From assembly GCA_949524905.1 (NCBI GenBank), contig CATINC010000004.1, positions 239,840 to 303,839 of the forward strand: a DNA stretch of 64,000 nucleotides, read 5' to 3'. Below are positions 1 to 9,860 of this stretch, piece after piece; positions within the stretch are counted from its first letter, which is position 1, and the number at the start of each line of letters is the position of its first letter. Origin of the DNA: Opitutia bacterium UBA7350 (GTDB lineage: Bacteria; Verrucomicrobiota; Verrucomicrobiia; Opitutales; Coraliomargaritaceae). The position numbers were made by a program, and so were the translations under genes. The notes under the pieces were generated by a model that saw only the letters and a list, made by a program, of their open reading frames with translations, did not search any database and had not been told where the DNA came from.

Positions 1-661
1 GTTGACGCTCTAACTGACCTTTTAAATCGGCAGCAAATAAGGAAGAAATCGCAAAATAAGCATGGATGGCATTAGTAACCGCATCCTTTTGTACAACGCC
101 TTTCAGACGACGCACAAAGTCCTGATTCACCATCGCCAGATTAGAAAAAACCGCCTCCAAGCGATCCAATTCCCAGTCCGGTTTGCCTCCATCGCGCTGA
201 ATAAAATATTGCTTTGTAAGATAAGCCCCAACCATACGAGTCAGCATTTCTTCTGTCGAACAAAAGGGAATATGGAAATTCACCAACGACCGCATTGGTT
301 CAAGATGCGGACATCCACAAGTCGCCATTAACAAGCCCAATAATGAGTGGATTCCCGTCTGTAAATCGCAGTCCTGCATAAACTTCCTTTGGGGTGTTTG
401 CACATTTACCCGAACTCTATCAGTCGACATGGCTTCACCAAAGGTCTCTATTACAGACTGAACCCGTATCGCCATTGCACATGCCAAACATTCATTGGAC
501 TTAAGTTCACAATTGCGACATTGCCAATGTTCTAGCAGCATCCACTCCGGTATAGTCTGATGATCAAAATCCTCTCCAGTATCGCCGATCGCTACATCAA
601 AAGTTGCTTTGCGATCTTTAAACTCAAAAGTATACTGTATATTTTCCGTATCAGAGCTCAT
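1..661 (-). CDS. Cysteine-rich protein of unknown function (3' end outside window)
   Basis: An open frame starts at the ATG at 661-659 and runs leftward without a stop to the window edge, giving at least 220 residues. I do not recognise the family. It has eight cysteines: a Cx2C-x6-Cx2C cluster (C48, C51, C58, C61), then C98, a C-G-C-P-H motif (C115, C117, H119) and C134. This pattern suggests bound metal or an Fe-S cluster, which is inference. The first 45 residues are acidic and there is no signal peptide, so it is probably cytosolic. It lies 42 bases downstream of metG on the same strand and may be co-transcribed with it. Confidence 0.75.
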   Translation of the reverse strand, partial: MSSDTENIQYTFEFKDRKATFDVAIGDTGEDFDHQTIPEWMLLEHWQCRNCELKSNECLACAMAIRVQSVIETFGEAMSTDRVRVNVQTPQRKFMQDCDLQTGIHSLLGLLMATCGCPHLEPMRSLVNFHIPFCSTEEMLTRMVGAYLTKQYFIQRDGGKPDWELDRLEAVFSNLAMVNQDFVRRLKGVVQKDAVTNAIHAYFAISSLFAADLKGQLERQ

Positions 662-703
662 TTTATGAACCTGACCTCAGAAATGCGTAAAAGTTCCCTG
701 ACT

Positions 704-2230
704 TTACGGGCGTGGAAAGAGGATTATTTTTTCACCTAGAACGGCTCCCTCCAGACGAGTACCCCATTCCAATTGACCTTCTAAACGCTCAAAGGGCTTG
801 GTACCCACCAGGGAACGCACTTTTTCAGCAATTTCCGGCATCACAGGCGTCAATAAAACCATACCCAAACGCAAGGCCTCTGCCATCGTCGCTAACGATG
901 TCTCTAGCTTTGCTCGATCCTCTGCCAACTCAGATTTTGCTAATTTCCAGGGTGCACGTGCCTCTGCATATTTGTTGATCGCTGAAATAAATCCAAAAAT
1001 ACGCTCCAGGGCACGATGAAACTGGAAGCCCTCAAACAAAGGTACTAATTCCCCCTGCGTCGACGTCCAGGCTGCCCGCAGCTCTTTTTCAGGATCACCG
1101 TCAATTGAAGCAACCGGTACGATTCCCTCAGTATAGCGACCTCCCATATTAAGGAGGCGACTTACGAGGTTACCCAAATCATTTGCTAGATCACTGTTGT
1201 AGCGACTCAGGAACAATTCTAAAGAAAACTCACTATCTTGACCCACATTCATTTCACGCGTTACAAAATAGCGAAAGGCATCTGCTCCAAATTGCTCGAT
1301 TAAGTCCAAGGGATTGACGACTTCTCCGGTACTCTTAGACATCTTAGCACCAGAGCTCAGCCACCAACCATGCACCAAAAAGTGGCGTGGTAACTCAAGC
1401 CCCAGAGCTTTAAGCATAATCGGCCAGTAGACCGCATGCGGCGGGACGAGAATATCCTTACCGATTACATGGTAGTCTGCCGGCCAATTTTCCGAAAAGC
1501 TATCGGTACCATAGCCCGCTGCCGTAATGTAGTTGGTCAGCGCATCAAACCAGACGTAGGTTACGAAGTCTCCATCAAACGGTAATTCAATCCCCCACTC
1601 CAATCGCGATTTGGGACGTGAAATACATAAGTCATTTAATGGTTCTTTTAAAAACTGCAGAACATCTGCTGCCCGGAAGCGGGGATAAATCATGGCCTCG
1701 TCTGCCTGAATGGTTTCCACCAACCAGTCCTGGTATTGCGCTAGTTTAAAGAAATAATTGGTCTCCACCACAGTCTCGACTTCACCGTAAATTTCAGGCC
1801 ATTTACCATCTACTTTTTCTTTTTCCGTCACAAATTGCTCCTGCCGAGCACTATAATAACCGGAATACTCCGCCTTGTAGATCTCTCCTTTGTCATACAA
1901 CTTTTGCAGAATATCCTGCACCACCATTTTATGACGCTTTTCGGTTGTTCGGATGTAATCGTCATTCGACAGACCCAGTTGACCACACAAACTTTGAAAT
2001 TCCCCTGCTAATCGATCGCAAATCTCAATCGGTGCTACCCCTTCCTTCTGCGCCGACATCTGCACTTTCTGGCCATGTTCATCCAAACCCGTTAGAAACT
2101 TGACCTCATCGCCCATCAATCGACGAAAGCGTGCCACAATATCAGTGAGCACCTTTTCATAGGCATGACCCAAGTGCGGCGAGCCATTGGCATAATCGAT
2201 TGCGGTCGTAATATAAAAACGTTTCGTCAT
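704..2230 (-). CDS. metG: Methionyl-tRNA synthetase, short zinc-less form
   Basis: Charges tRNA-Met with methionine in the cytosol (class I synthetase). The HIGH motif appears as HLGH at residues 19-22 and the KMSKS loop is intact near residue 296. At 508 residues it ends after the anticodon-binding helical domain and lacks the C-terminal dimerisation/tRNA-binding domain of longer MetRS. The zinc-knuckle cysteines are absent: the usual CxxC pairs in the connective peptide read SARQ and WPEI. I chose ATG 2230 because the protein then begins with the family-typical MTKRFYITTAIDY; an in-frame start at 2263 adds an unconserved 11-residue lead. Divergent from rph. Confidence 0.96.
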   Translation of the reverse strand: MTKRFYITTAIDYANGSPHLGHAYEKVLTDIVARFRRLMGDEVKFLTGLDEHGQKVQMSAQKEGVAPIEICDRLAGEFQSLCGQLGLSNDDYIRTTEKRHKMVVQDILQKLYDKGEIYKAEYSGYYSARQEQFVTEKEKVDGKWPEIYGEVETVVETNYFFKLAQYQDWLVETIQADEAMIYPRFRAADVLQFLKEPLNDLCISRPKSRLEWGIELPFDGDFVTYVWFDALTNYITAAGYGTDSFSENWPADYHVIGKDILVPPHAVYWPIMLKALGLELPRHFLVHGWWLSSGAKMSKSTGEVVNPLDLIEQFGADAFRYFVTREMNVGQDSEFSLELFLSRYNSDLANDLGNLVSRLLNMGGRYTEGIVPVASIDGDPEKELRAAWTSTQGELVPLFEGFQFHRALERIFGFISAINKYAEARAPWKLAKSELAEDRAKLETSLATMAEALRLGMVLLTPVMPEIAEKVRSLVGTKPFERLEGQLEWGTRLEGAVLGEKIILFPRP

Positions 2231-2339
2231 ATTGAATTCTGAACCTTGGGCGATTCTGCCCATCGGTGCAAGCCCGTCATGACCAAAGATTTTAACTGCC
2301 TGCTTGCTTCATCCTACGCCTAAGGTTTCAATCCTTCAC

Positions 2340-3107
2340 ATGAAATCCTCCCCCCCAGATCCCAACTCTCCTTTTGAACGCCCAGATGGCCGTCAGGTCG
2401 ATGCCCTCCGCCCAATTGACTTTCAAATAGGCATCGCTCCACATGCTCTGGGATCCGTCCTCGTCAGCTTCGGTAACACCCGAGTGATCTGCGCTGCTTC
2501 TTTGGAAAACCGTATCCCAGGGTGGATGCGAGCTCAAGGGGTTGAAGGCGGCTGGCTCACGGCCGAGTACTCCATGTTGCCTTACAGCACGCTAGACCGC
2601 AAAGCCCGTGATAGTAGCCGCGGTAAAGTCGATGGCCGAACCGTTGAAATCCAACGCCTCATTGGTCGTTCCCTGCGTGCCGTCTTAGACCTTAAAAAAC
2701 TTCCCGCTCAATCGCTCTGGGTCGATTGCGATGTCTTGCAAGCCGACGGCGGGACTCGCACCGCTTCAATCACCGGAGCTTATGTTGCCGCCCAAATCGC
2801 AATTCAGAAAAAAATCGCCAGCGGCGAACTTAAAGAAAATCCCTTCCGAGATTCCGTTGCTGCCGTTTCCGTTGGGGTCTTTAAAGATACCCCCGTCCTC
2901 GACTTGAATTACCCCGAAGACAAGGATGCTAGCGTAGATGCCAATCTCGTCATGACCGGTGGCGGGCAATTTGTGGAAGTTCAAAGCTCAGGTGAGGAGG
3001 CGACCTTCTCCCCCCAACAACTGGATTCACTGCTTTCCTTGGGCGCCAAGGGTATCAATGAAATCATCCAATTACAGCAGGATGCCATCCAAGCAGGGCT
3101 TGTTTGA
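2340..3107 (+). CDS. rph: Ribonuclease PH
   Basis: Phosphorolytic 3'-5' exoribonuclease that trims tRNA 3' ends. The 255-residue product has the single RNase PH fold, including the N-terminal RPDGR segment, the phosphate-site DSSRGKVDGRTVEIQRLIGR region and the catalytic-side core around D-C-D-V-L-Q-A-D-G-G-T-R-T. The ATG at 2340 is preferred to an in-frame start at 2304, since homologues begin close to RPDGRQVDALRP. The gene is divergent from metG with about 110 bases between the starts, and the upstream bases hold no Shine-Dalgarno sequence. Confidence 0.96.
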   Translation: MKSSPPDPNSPFERPDGRQVDALRPIDFQIGIAPHALGSVLVSFGNTRVICAASLENRIPGWMRAQGVEGGWLTAEYSMLPYSTLDRKARDSSRGKVDGRTVEIQRLIGRSLRAVLDLKKLPAQSLWVDCDVLQADGGTRTASITGAYVAAQIAIQKKIASGELKENPFRDSVAAVSVGVFKDTPVLDLNYPEDKDASVDANLVMTGGGQFVEVQSSGEEATFSPQQLDSLLSLGAKGINEIIQLQQDAIQAGLV

Positions 3108-3191
3108 TTTTAGCGAAACTTTAATGTTTTTTAGGCGATTTATTATGTGTAGCGGCAATTAGCCGTATAAATCTAGAAATCCATTATTATT

Positions 3192-3545
3192 ATGAAATTA
3201 TCAAAATTAACCAGCCTTAGCCTTATCGTGGTATGCCTTAGCCCCTTCGCACTCTTGGCCGAAGGTCAGGACTTTGACCGCAAAGAAAAAGGCGGTGATC
3301 CCTCCGAACGCCAAGCTCGTATTCAAAAAATGGACGCTAATGGCGACGGCGTTATAAGCCGTGAAGAAGCCGAAGTAGCAGGGAATGCAGAACGCGCCCA
3401 GCGCATGTTCGACCACCTTGACGGAGACGGCGACGGCAATATCACCCGCGATGAAATGCGTGCAGGTCGTGAGCGTTTTGCAGGGAAAGGGGGTCCACGC
3501 AGTAAACAAAGCGAAGATGGCCATTGCCCAAGTTGCCAAAAATAA
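3192..3545 (+). CDS. Secreted EF-hand calcium-binding protein
   Basis: A small exported protein of 117 residues. A signal peptide is visible (charged start, then a hydrophobic stretch to about residue 23, probable cleavage after LLAEG or nearby). Two canonical EF-hand loops follow: D48-A-N-G-D-G to E59 and D77-G-D-G-D-G-N to E88, each with Asp/Asn at positions 1, 3, 5 and Glu at 12. The C-terminus carries a CPSC pair (112-115) in a basic, low-complexity tail. Calcium binding follows from the loops; the biological role is unknown. It has its own terminator at 3577-3603. Confidence 0.82.
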   Translation: MKLSKLTSLSLIVVCLSPFALLAEGQDFDRKEKGGDPSERQARIQKMDANGDGVISREEAEVAGNAERAQRMFDHLDGDGDGNITRDEMRAGRERFAGKGGPRSKQSEDGHCPSCQK

Positions 3546-3576
3546 AACGACCCCTCAAAGTCAATTAAGGCATGAC

Positions 3577-3603
3577 AACCTGCTCCTCGGAGCAGGTTTT
3601 TTT
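3577..3603 (+). terminator. Rho-independent terminator after the EF-hand gene
   Basis: A 9-bp perfect stem (AACCTGCTC / GAGCAGGTT) closes a CTCG tetraloop and runs straight into seven T residues. It separates the EF-hand gene from the ABC-F gene. Confidence 0.9.
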
Positions 3604-3671
3604 GTATCAATCGACTCCTTCCCGCTTGCCTCTAGCGACCTCTCTCCACATCTTCCCTGTCTTTTCACGAT

Positions 3672-5297
3672 ATGATCACCATCAATCAAGTCACTCACCA
3701 CTTTGGTAAAAAGACCCTCTACAACGAGATCAACGGCGTAATCGGAGCCCGTGACCGCATTGGTCTCGTCGGTGCTAATGGCTCCGGCAAAACGACCCTC
3801 CTACGCATGATAATGGGAGAAGTAGAGTCTGATAAAGGTACTTTTGATAAACCCAATTACGTCAGCGTGGGCTACTTGCCTCAAGACGGCATCGAAGTTT
3901 CAGGTAAAACTCTCTACACTGAAGCAGAAAGCGCCTTTGGCGACATCTTGCAGCTTCAGGATAAAATCGCCAAAGCCGATGAAGCCATGCTCGAAATGGA
4001 TACCGAATCGGAGGAATATTACGACCTCATCGATGCTGTGGGTGAATGGGAACAACAACTGGAAAACTACGAACCACAGAAAATGAAGTCTCGCATAGAG
4101 CGCATTCTTTTGGGCATGGGTTTCCTGACGACCGACTTTCAGCGTGATACCGGCGAGTTCTCCGGCGGTTGGCAAATGCGCATCGCCCTCGCTAAACTCC
4201 TCCTGCAGAATCCTTCCCTCATCATTCTGGACGAACCTACCAATCACCTCGATATCGTCTCACAAAATTGGGTTGAAAATTATCTCAGTCATTATCAAGG
4301 CGCACTTATCATTATTTCTCACGATCGAGCCTTTCTTGATACCGTCACTAACCGCACCCTCGAACTCAAACTCGGCAAGCTTAACTCCTTTAAAGGCAAC
4401 TACTCCTTCTACCTTAAGGAAACGGAACAACGTCTGGAAACCCTTCGTAAGGCCCACAAAAACCAACAGCGCGAAATCTCTGAAATTAAGGACTTTATCA
4501 ATAAATTTCGCTCGAACGTCAAAAAAGCCAGCATGGTACAATCTCGTATCAAACAGTTGGAAAAAATGGATCTCATCACAATCCCTCGCGACGAAAAGAA
4601 AATATTTTTCCGTTTCCCGCCACCACCACCAGCCAGCTCGAAAGTCATCACCATCACCAATCTTCACAAAGCCTACGGTGATAACGTAATTTTTGACGGC
4701 CTCGATCTCCGTATCGATAAAGGTGATCGTATCGCGGTTGTCGGTGTCAACGGTGCGGGTAAATCTACCCTAGCAAGGATCATGGCAGATTGCGAACCTT
4801 ATCAAGACGGCACCATCGAAAAAGGCTTAAATACGGTCATCAGTTACTTCGCTCAAACTCAGGCAGATGAACTGGATCCTCAAAAGTCCGTCCTTGAAGA
4901 AGTGGAATCTGCTGCCGTAAATAACACCGAGGCCAACCCCAGGGCCGCCTTAGGTGCACTGCTTTTTTCCGGCGATGAAGCCCTTAAAAAAAATGCCGTC
5001 CTTTCAGGCGGCGAAAAGAACCGTGTCGCTCTGGCTAAGATGCTTATGAAGCCAGGCAACTGTCTCATTTTGGACGAACCAACAAACCACTTAGACATTA
5101 AATCCAAAGAAGTCCTTCAAGATGCCATTAATGCATTTGAAGGTACGGTCATTCTCGTCTCGCACGACCGAGCTTTCCTCGATGGCGTCGTTAATAAAGT
5201 CCTTGAAGTCTCTCCGGGTTCTACCCGTCTTCTCACCTGCAATGTCTCCGAGTATATCAAACGACTGGAGAAAGAAATCGAAGACGCTAAAAGCTAA
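3672..5297 (+). CDS. ABC-F family ATPase (ribosome-associated type)
   Basis: Two tandem ABC ATPase domains with no membrane segment, the hallmark of ABC-F proteins, which bind the ribosomal E site and act on stalled or initiating ribosomes. Domain 1 has Walker A GANGSGKTT (34-42), signature SGGW near 162 and DEPTNHLD near 186. Domain 2 has GVNGAGKST near 357, LSGGE near 443 and DEPTNHLD near 467. The basic linker between them (about residues 250-310, rich in K, R and Q) is the expected P-site tRNA-interaction motif. At 541 residues it is of usual length. The subfamily (Uup, YdiF or other) cannot be fixed here. No Shine-Dalgarno precedes the ATG. Confidence 0.9.
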   Translation: MITINQVTHHFGKKTLYNEINGVIGARDRIGLVGANGSGKTTLLRMIMGEVESDKGTFDKPNYVSVGYLPQDGIEVSGKTLYTEAESAFGDILQLQDKIAKADEAMLEMDTESEEYYDLIDAVGEWEQQLENYEPQKMKSRIERILLGMGFLTTDFQRDTGEFSGGWQMRIALAKLLLQNPSLIILDEPTNHLDIVSQNWVENYLSHYQGALIIISHDRAFLDTVTNRTLELKLGKLNSFKGNYSFYLKETEQRLETLRKAHKNQQREISEIKDFINKFRSNVKKASMVQSRIKQLEKMDLITIPRDEKKIFFRFPPPPPASSKVITITNLHKAYGDNVIFDGLDLRIDKGDRIAVVGVNGAGKSTLARIMADCEPYQDGTIEKGLNTVISYFAQTQADELDPQKSVLEEVESAAVNNTEANPRAALGALLFSGDEALKKNAVLSGGEKNRVALAKMLMKPGNCLILDEPTNHLDIKSKEVLQDAINAFEGTVILVSHDRAFLDGVVNKVLEVSPGSTRLLTCNVSEYIKRLEKEIEDAKS

Positions 5298-5315
5298 GTC
5301 TCCCTCCGAAGTCGC

Positions 5316-7265
5316 TCATTCTTCCAAGAGTTTAAAGTATTGCTGCATCTCGCCCTCCGGCAAATCCGCTCCCTTAAGCATTTGTCGGGCATCCGAACTC
5401 AGCCCATTATTTTTCATACTGCGCAAGACCCCGCTGACTGCCTCCTTGCGGCTTTGAGGCGTGTCCATCGTCAAGCCCCAGGTTAAGGCCGTGGGTGCAT
5501 CCGAACGCCGTACTTTTTTCACGAGTTCTTCCACTGCGATGTCACGCAAGGGTCCATCTTCCAATTCCGAGATCCAAACAGTCGCCTCATAAGTATCATG
5601 ATCCAGCCATTCGTCCGTGGCAATCTCCAGTGCCTTCACTTGCGCTTTCGGATCCTCTAAGCTCATCGCCCACAGCGCCGCTCCTGCAGCGTCTTGCCGT
5701 GCATAACTATTTGCCAGTGTCGAGGCCTGCTGCGTAAGGGCTTCCGAATCACCCGTGGTATCTAAGTAAGCAATCATCCCCACCGGGTCGCGATCTGCCC
5801 ATTCTCTCAGCACCGAATTACGCGCACGATCCGCAGAATCATTATCGGGCATTGTATCCGCCCAAGTCAGGGCGGCCATGGCGTCATTCTTTGACATTAC
5901 CCGCGCAAGGTTCGCTATCATACTGTTTTTGTCGGCTCCTGGTGGCATCGATTGTAAATATAATTTGGCCCCATCCATATCATTTCTAGCAAACTCACTT
6001 AAAACTGTTCTGCGGGCATTCCCCTTTTCCGGCCCATCCTCCAGTGACTGCACCCATTCTATTGCGGCAATTGGATCATTACTGCCCCACTGTCTCGCTA
6101 AGCGATTTACGGCATTTTCATAAGCCCGCCCGTAAGGCAAGCTGTCAATGATTTGAATGACTTGTCCTGGATCGCGTCTTGCGAGTACATCCACCACCTG
6201 ACCCAATGCCTCATCCCGATCTCGACCTGTCATTTGCTCCATTACAAAACTATAAGCTCGTGCCGGATCGGTTCGGGTCAAACCCCACAAACTGTTACCG
6301 ATAATATTATTTTTAGTACCATCATTCGGCAGATTGCTCAAAAAAGTCATCGCCCCATCAATATCTCGACGCACCCATTCGTAAACCAAGCGCGGCAAAA
6401 CTCGCGCGCGTTGATCCACATCTTCTATATTCATCGCAAATCTGCCTGCAGATTCCGGGTCTTCTCGTCCGAGGGCAACAATGTATCCCTGCAGGGCATT
6501 GTTGCGAATTTCCCCGCCCGGCAAGCTCTCTATCTTGGCTAAAGCGCCTGCAGGATCCTTGCCCGCCCATTGGGCAAATAATGCGTTATAACGCCAACTA
6601 CGCATCTCACCGCCTCCAGTTTGCAATACCTCAAAGGCTTGGTCCGGATCGGTATCCAATAATGCCCGCGCGATTGCAAAATTTGCCAACGAACGGTCGT
6701 GGCCTGATTCAATACTGGTTGCTGCTTCCATTGCGGCATCCGAATCAACACTGGCCCAAGCAGAAAAAAGCGCCATACTATGACGAGATCGATTGCCTAC
6801 GGGTAGCTCGTTTTGATAAAAATTAAACGCCGCCACGGGGTCACGATCTACCCAAGCCATAAACGCAAGGTTGGAGACCATTCCATCACTCATACCTCGG
6901 CCACCAAGATCTCCCAACAGCAATTCCCGGAGCCCATCTTGCGATAATCCTGAGATTAATTCTAAAGTATCCCGCGCATTAGAAATTGAGGGTGAATTTG
7001 TTAAAGCACGTATTTGTGCCGTCATCGAGGCAGTTGCATCCTCATCTGTTTCGACCAAGTCACCCCTTAAGGCAGATGAAGCCTTCGTTTTTTCGGCACG
7101 CGCCTCTGCATTCAGATGAATCAGAGCTATCTCATTGACTTCATCTGAATCCAATACACCCACTGGATTCCCCTGATCCCGCGATTCAGGCGTAAAAATA
7201 AGATTCAGACACCAGCCTGTTATAACGGCTAAAATAAGTAGAACAAAGAAGGGTAGACGATTCAT
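5316..7265 (-). CDS. Membrane-anchored protein with about 15 W..xDP..A helical repeats
   Basis: A 649-residue protein of unknown function. An N-terminal hydrophobic helix (residues 5-26, after MNRL) is either an uncleaved anchor or a signal peptide, so most of the chain should lie in the periplasm or at the surface. The rest is a tandem array of about 15 units of 31-36 residues with the core W/L-x(3)-D/N-D/P-x2-A, for example QWAGKDPAGALAKIESLP, EWVRRDIDGAMTFLSNLP and QWGSNDPIAAIEWVQSLE. The units resemble degenerate TPR/HAT-like helical pairs, suggesting a protein-binding solenoid. Convergent with the ABC-F gene, 18 bases apart. No catalytic motif was seen. Confidence 0.85.
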   Translation of the reverse strand: MNRLPFFVLLILAVITGWCLNLIFTPESRDQGNPVGVLDSDEVNEIALIHLNAEARAEKTKASSALRGDLVETDEDATASMTAQIRALTNSPSISNARDTLELISGLSQDGLRELLLGDLGGRGMSDGMVSNLAFMAWVDRDPVAAFNFYQNELPVGNRSRHSMALFSAWASVDSDAAMEAATSIESGHDRSLANFAIARALLDTDPDQAFEVLQTGGGEMRSWRYNALFAQWAGKDPAGALAKIESLPGGEIRNNALQGYIVALGREDPESAGRFAMNIEDVDQRARVLPRLVYEWVRRDIDGAMTFLSNLPNDGTKNNIIGNSLWGLTRTDPARAYSFVMEQMTGRDRDEALGQVVDVLARRDPGQVIQIIDSLPYGRAYENAVNRLARQWGSNDPIAAIEWVQSLEDGPEKGNARRTVLSEFARNDMDGAKLYLQSMPPGADKNSMIANLARVMSKNDAMAALTWADTMPDNDSADRARNSVLREWADRDPVGMIAYLDTTGDSEALTQQASTLANSYARQDAAGAALWAMSLEDPKAQVKALEIATDEWLDHDTYEATVWISELEDGPLRDIAVEELVKKVRRSDAPTALTWGLTMDTPQSRKEAVSGVLRSMKNNGLSSDARQMLKGADLPEGEMQQYFKLLEE

Positions 7266-7497
7266 AACGTTGTCCTAGTTATAGGCAGGTAATTACGTGA
7301 AGCAAGTTCTGGTCATAAAGAATTAAGTTGGTATCGCAATTTAATAGATCGCCGCTTGCACCCATAAGTTGCAGGGCGCTTTCATTTGAATGATCCCGTC
7401 CACAGTAATGACAGGCTTGTTTCCAGTACGAACTTGCATGCATACCTGCAAGCACAGCCCTTAAATCATTTAAAACTCATGCAGATAACCCAACACC

Positions 7498-9090
7498 TTA
7501 TAATAAATCCGCCGCCAAATCTGCCAGTTCTGAACGGACACCCGTCACTAATTCCAAGTGCGCTGTGATTTCCGTTCCCCGAAGGCGTTGGGCAGTATGC
7601 ACGAGTCCATTAGAATTTGTATCCAGAAACATGCTGTCCACCTGACCAGGATCCCCAAGCATGATTACCTTTGAACCTTGCGCCATGCGACTCACCACCG
7701 TCTTGGCCTCATGCGGGGTTAAATTCTGCGCCTCATCGATAATAAACAGCGTATTTGAAAGCGAGCGTCCACGCATGAAAGTCATTGCTTCTACTTCAAC
7801 CATCCCAAAATCAAAGAGGAACTGATATGGTTTACGTGGACCGCTACTCTCCTCCTCTTCCTTGTCATTTTTAGCAGGTTGCTTCGCAAGCCTAGCCATT
7901 GCCTTCTTTCGTTTGCGATTCGAAGTTATCTTTTCAAACTGCGCCTGAGCACTTTCAGCCTCATCCTTACTCGCGATCTTACGATTACTGAACAAAACCT
8001 CCAAATTATCATAAAAGGGCGCTATGTAGGGCGCCATTTTTTCCTCTAGAGTGCCCGGCAAAGCTCCGGTGTCCTTCCCAATATGCACCAGTGGACGCGT
8101 GATAAAGACCCGCTCGTAAAGGTTGTCCTCGCCTAAAGTTTGATACAAAGCCATCGCCATCGAAACTAAAGTCTTTCCGGTACCCGCTTTCCCGCAACAG
8201 GTGATCAACTTGATGTCCTCGTCCAATAAAGCGTCCATCAACATACGTTGCTCATCATTCAAAGGATTGATCCGGATGCCCTTGGGTATCTGAATCCCTA
8301 TATTTTCTCCTAAAATTAAACCCTCTAATTGACCATCTCCTCGGTAGCGCGCTGGTTCACGAAACTCACCACTGGTCACATAGACATATTCATTAATGAA
8401 CAAATGGCTCGTTTCTCCGGGTTCAAGATCCACCCCGTGCTCCTCGATAAATCGAGCGTAATCTGCCGCACTTAATTCAATACGTTTACATCCTTCTGAC
8501 TTCAAGTCGTTGACTTTGTCATTCATGTAATCCTGCACCTCCATCCCCAGAGCAATTCCCTTAAGCGCCATATTGGCGTCCTTACTAACCAAGACAACGC
8601 GATGTTTCGGACAGGCTTCTTGCAGGAAAACAACCGAAGCCAGAATTCGGTTATCCATCTTATCGAGGTCACTCAAAGTTGAACGCAGTCGCTCCATGCC
8701 AACGCTCTTGGCATCCCCATTCACCAAATATTCATTGATCACTACAATCAAACCGCCCCCCGTTGAAAGCTCCCGACCTAAGACCGCACTTCCTTTACCT
8801 TTGAGGGCAGAGGGCACTTTTTCATTTCCGCCATCAAATAAAGCCCGTAAATCTCGATGCACGCTGCGAGCCGCATAGCCCAATTCTCCCGGCGCAGATT
8901 TCTTGCGATCCAGTTCCTCTAAAACTTCCACCGGTATCGCCAGCGTATTTTCCTCAAACTTATAGAGGCACTGCGGATCGTGCAGAAGTACATTCGTATC
9001 GAGTACAAAGAGCTTTTCTCTGGCTCGTGCGGTCTTTTTGGCAACTTTAGGCAATTTTAAAAATAGTGGCGGCTTTTTGTGACCCGGCAT
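7498..9090 (-). CDS. PIN-PhoH fusion ATPase (PhoH2 type)
   Basis: An N-terminal PIN nuclease-like domain ([10 protein letters not shown] near residue 30, with further acidic residues such as EELDRKK and DKMDNRI) is followed by a PhoH P-loop ATPase: Walker [10 protein letters not shown] near 296-304 and Walker [10 protein letters not shown] near 450. The combination defines PhoH2, an RNA helicase/RNase family. A charged, lysine- and glutamate-rich insert of about 50 residues sits between the ATPase motifs. The gene is divergent from rnc. The 232 bases downstream of it (7266-7497) contain no gene; only a 6-bp inverted repeat (CTTGCA/TGCAAG, about 7432-7451) was seen. Confidence 0.93.
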   Translation of the reverse strand: MPGHKKPPLFLKLPKVAKKTARAREKLFVLDTNVLLHDPQCLYKFEENTLAIPVEVLEELDRKKSAPGELGYAARSVHRDLRALFDGGNEKVPSALKGKGSAVLGRELSTGGGLIVVINEYLVNGDAKSVGMERLRSTLSDLDKMDNRILASVVFLQEACPKHRVVLVSKDANMALKGIALGMEVQDYMNDKVNDLKSEGCKRIELSAADYARFIEEHGVDLEPGETSHLFINEYVYVTSGEFREPARYRGDGQLEGLILGENIGIQIPKGIRINPLNDEQRMLMDALLDEDIKLITCCGKAGTGKTLVSMAMALYQTLGEDNLYERVFITRPLVHIGKDTGALPGTLEEKMAPYIAPFYDNLEVLFSNRKIASKDEAESAQAQFEKITSNRKRKKAMARLAKQPAKNDKEEEESSGPRKPYQFLFDFGMVEVEAMTFMRGRSLSNTLFIIDEAQNLTPHEAKTVVSRMAQGSKVIMLGDPGQVDSMFLDTNSNGLVHTAQRLRGTEITAHLELVTGVRSELADLAADLL

Positions 9091-9179
9091 TGATTCCGGA
9101 AGCGGTTTACATATCTTAGCCCTAAGCTTTCCAGTCCTCTCTGCGCAAGCAGGAAAACTTTTTTAACAAAAATTTTGCC

Positions 9180-9860
9180 ATGTCTGACCTTTTCAAGCCC
9201 CTTCAAAAGCAAATTGGATATACCTTTAAAGATTCCAAATTATTCCAGCTTGCCCTGACCCATCCCAGCATAACAAAATCCACTGGCAGCAATCAGCGCC
9301 TAGAATTTCTGGGCGATGCCGTTCTCGACCTCCTCATCGCGGCACATCTATTCAAACAATTTCCAGAAGCAGATGAAGGTGCACTAGACCGTATGCGAGC
9401 TGGTATTGTGAATGGTCGCGCGCTTTCAAAAATCGCACATACGATCAAACTTGGCAATGCCCTCCAAGTCAGCGAGTCCCAACGCCGTCATCATCCTAAG
9501 CCCAGTGAAGCCATGCTGGAAGACGCTCTAGAAGCCCTCATCGGTGCCGTCTACCTCGATGGTGGATTTTCTTCCGCTCAAAATGTGATCAATACCCTCT
9601 TCGCCAAGGCCCTCACAGACGCCCATCAATTACAGGCTGGCAATCCAAAATCTCGACTTCAGGAATGGACGCAGCAGCAACACCAAGGACATACCCCAGA
9701 CTACCGTCAGCTTGAGAGAGAAGGCCCAGATCATGATCGCCACTATACCTGTGCAGTTTTTATTCAGGAAAAAGAAATCGCAACGGGACGGGGGCGTTCT
9801 AAAAAAGCTGCTGAGTCCGCTGCCGCTCAGACAGCCCTTGAAGTTTTAAAACTGACCTGA
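9180..9860 (+). CDS. rnc: Ribonuclease III
   Basis: Endoribonuclease cleaving double-stranded RNA, including rRNA precursors. The signature [13 protein letters not shown] begins at residue 40, with metal ligands E42, D46, D115 and E118 all present. The residue equivalent to E. coli E38 is Gln39. A C-terminal dsRNA-binding domain covers about residues 155-226 (SRLQEWTQQ start, KKAAESAAA end). The 226-residue length is normal. The TGA stop shares its A with the ATG of mfd (TGATG), so the two are probably translationally coupled. Confidence 0.97.
   Translation: MSDLFKPLQKQIGYTFKDSKLFQLALTHPSITKSTGSNQRLEFLGDAVLDLLIAAHLFKQFPEADEGALDRMRAGIVNGRALSKIAHTIKLGNALQVSESQRRHHPKPSEAMLEDALEALIGAVYLDGGFSSAQNVINTLFAKALTDAHQLQAGNPKSRLQEWTQQQHQGHTPDYRQLEREGPDHDRHYTCAVFIQEKEIATGRGRSKKAAESAAAQTALEVLKLT

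Noticed and set aside
7432-7451. Operator or small terminator in the 7266-7497 spacer
   Set aside because: A 6-bp inverted repeat with an 8-base gap is too weak, and there is no T-run.
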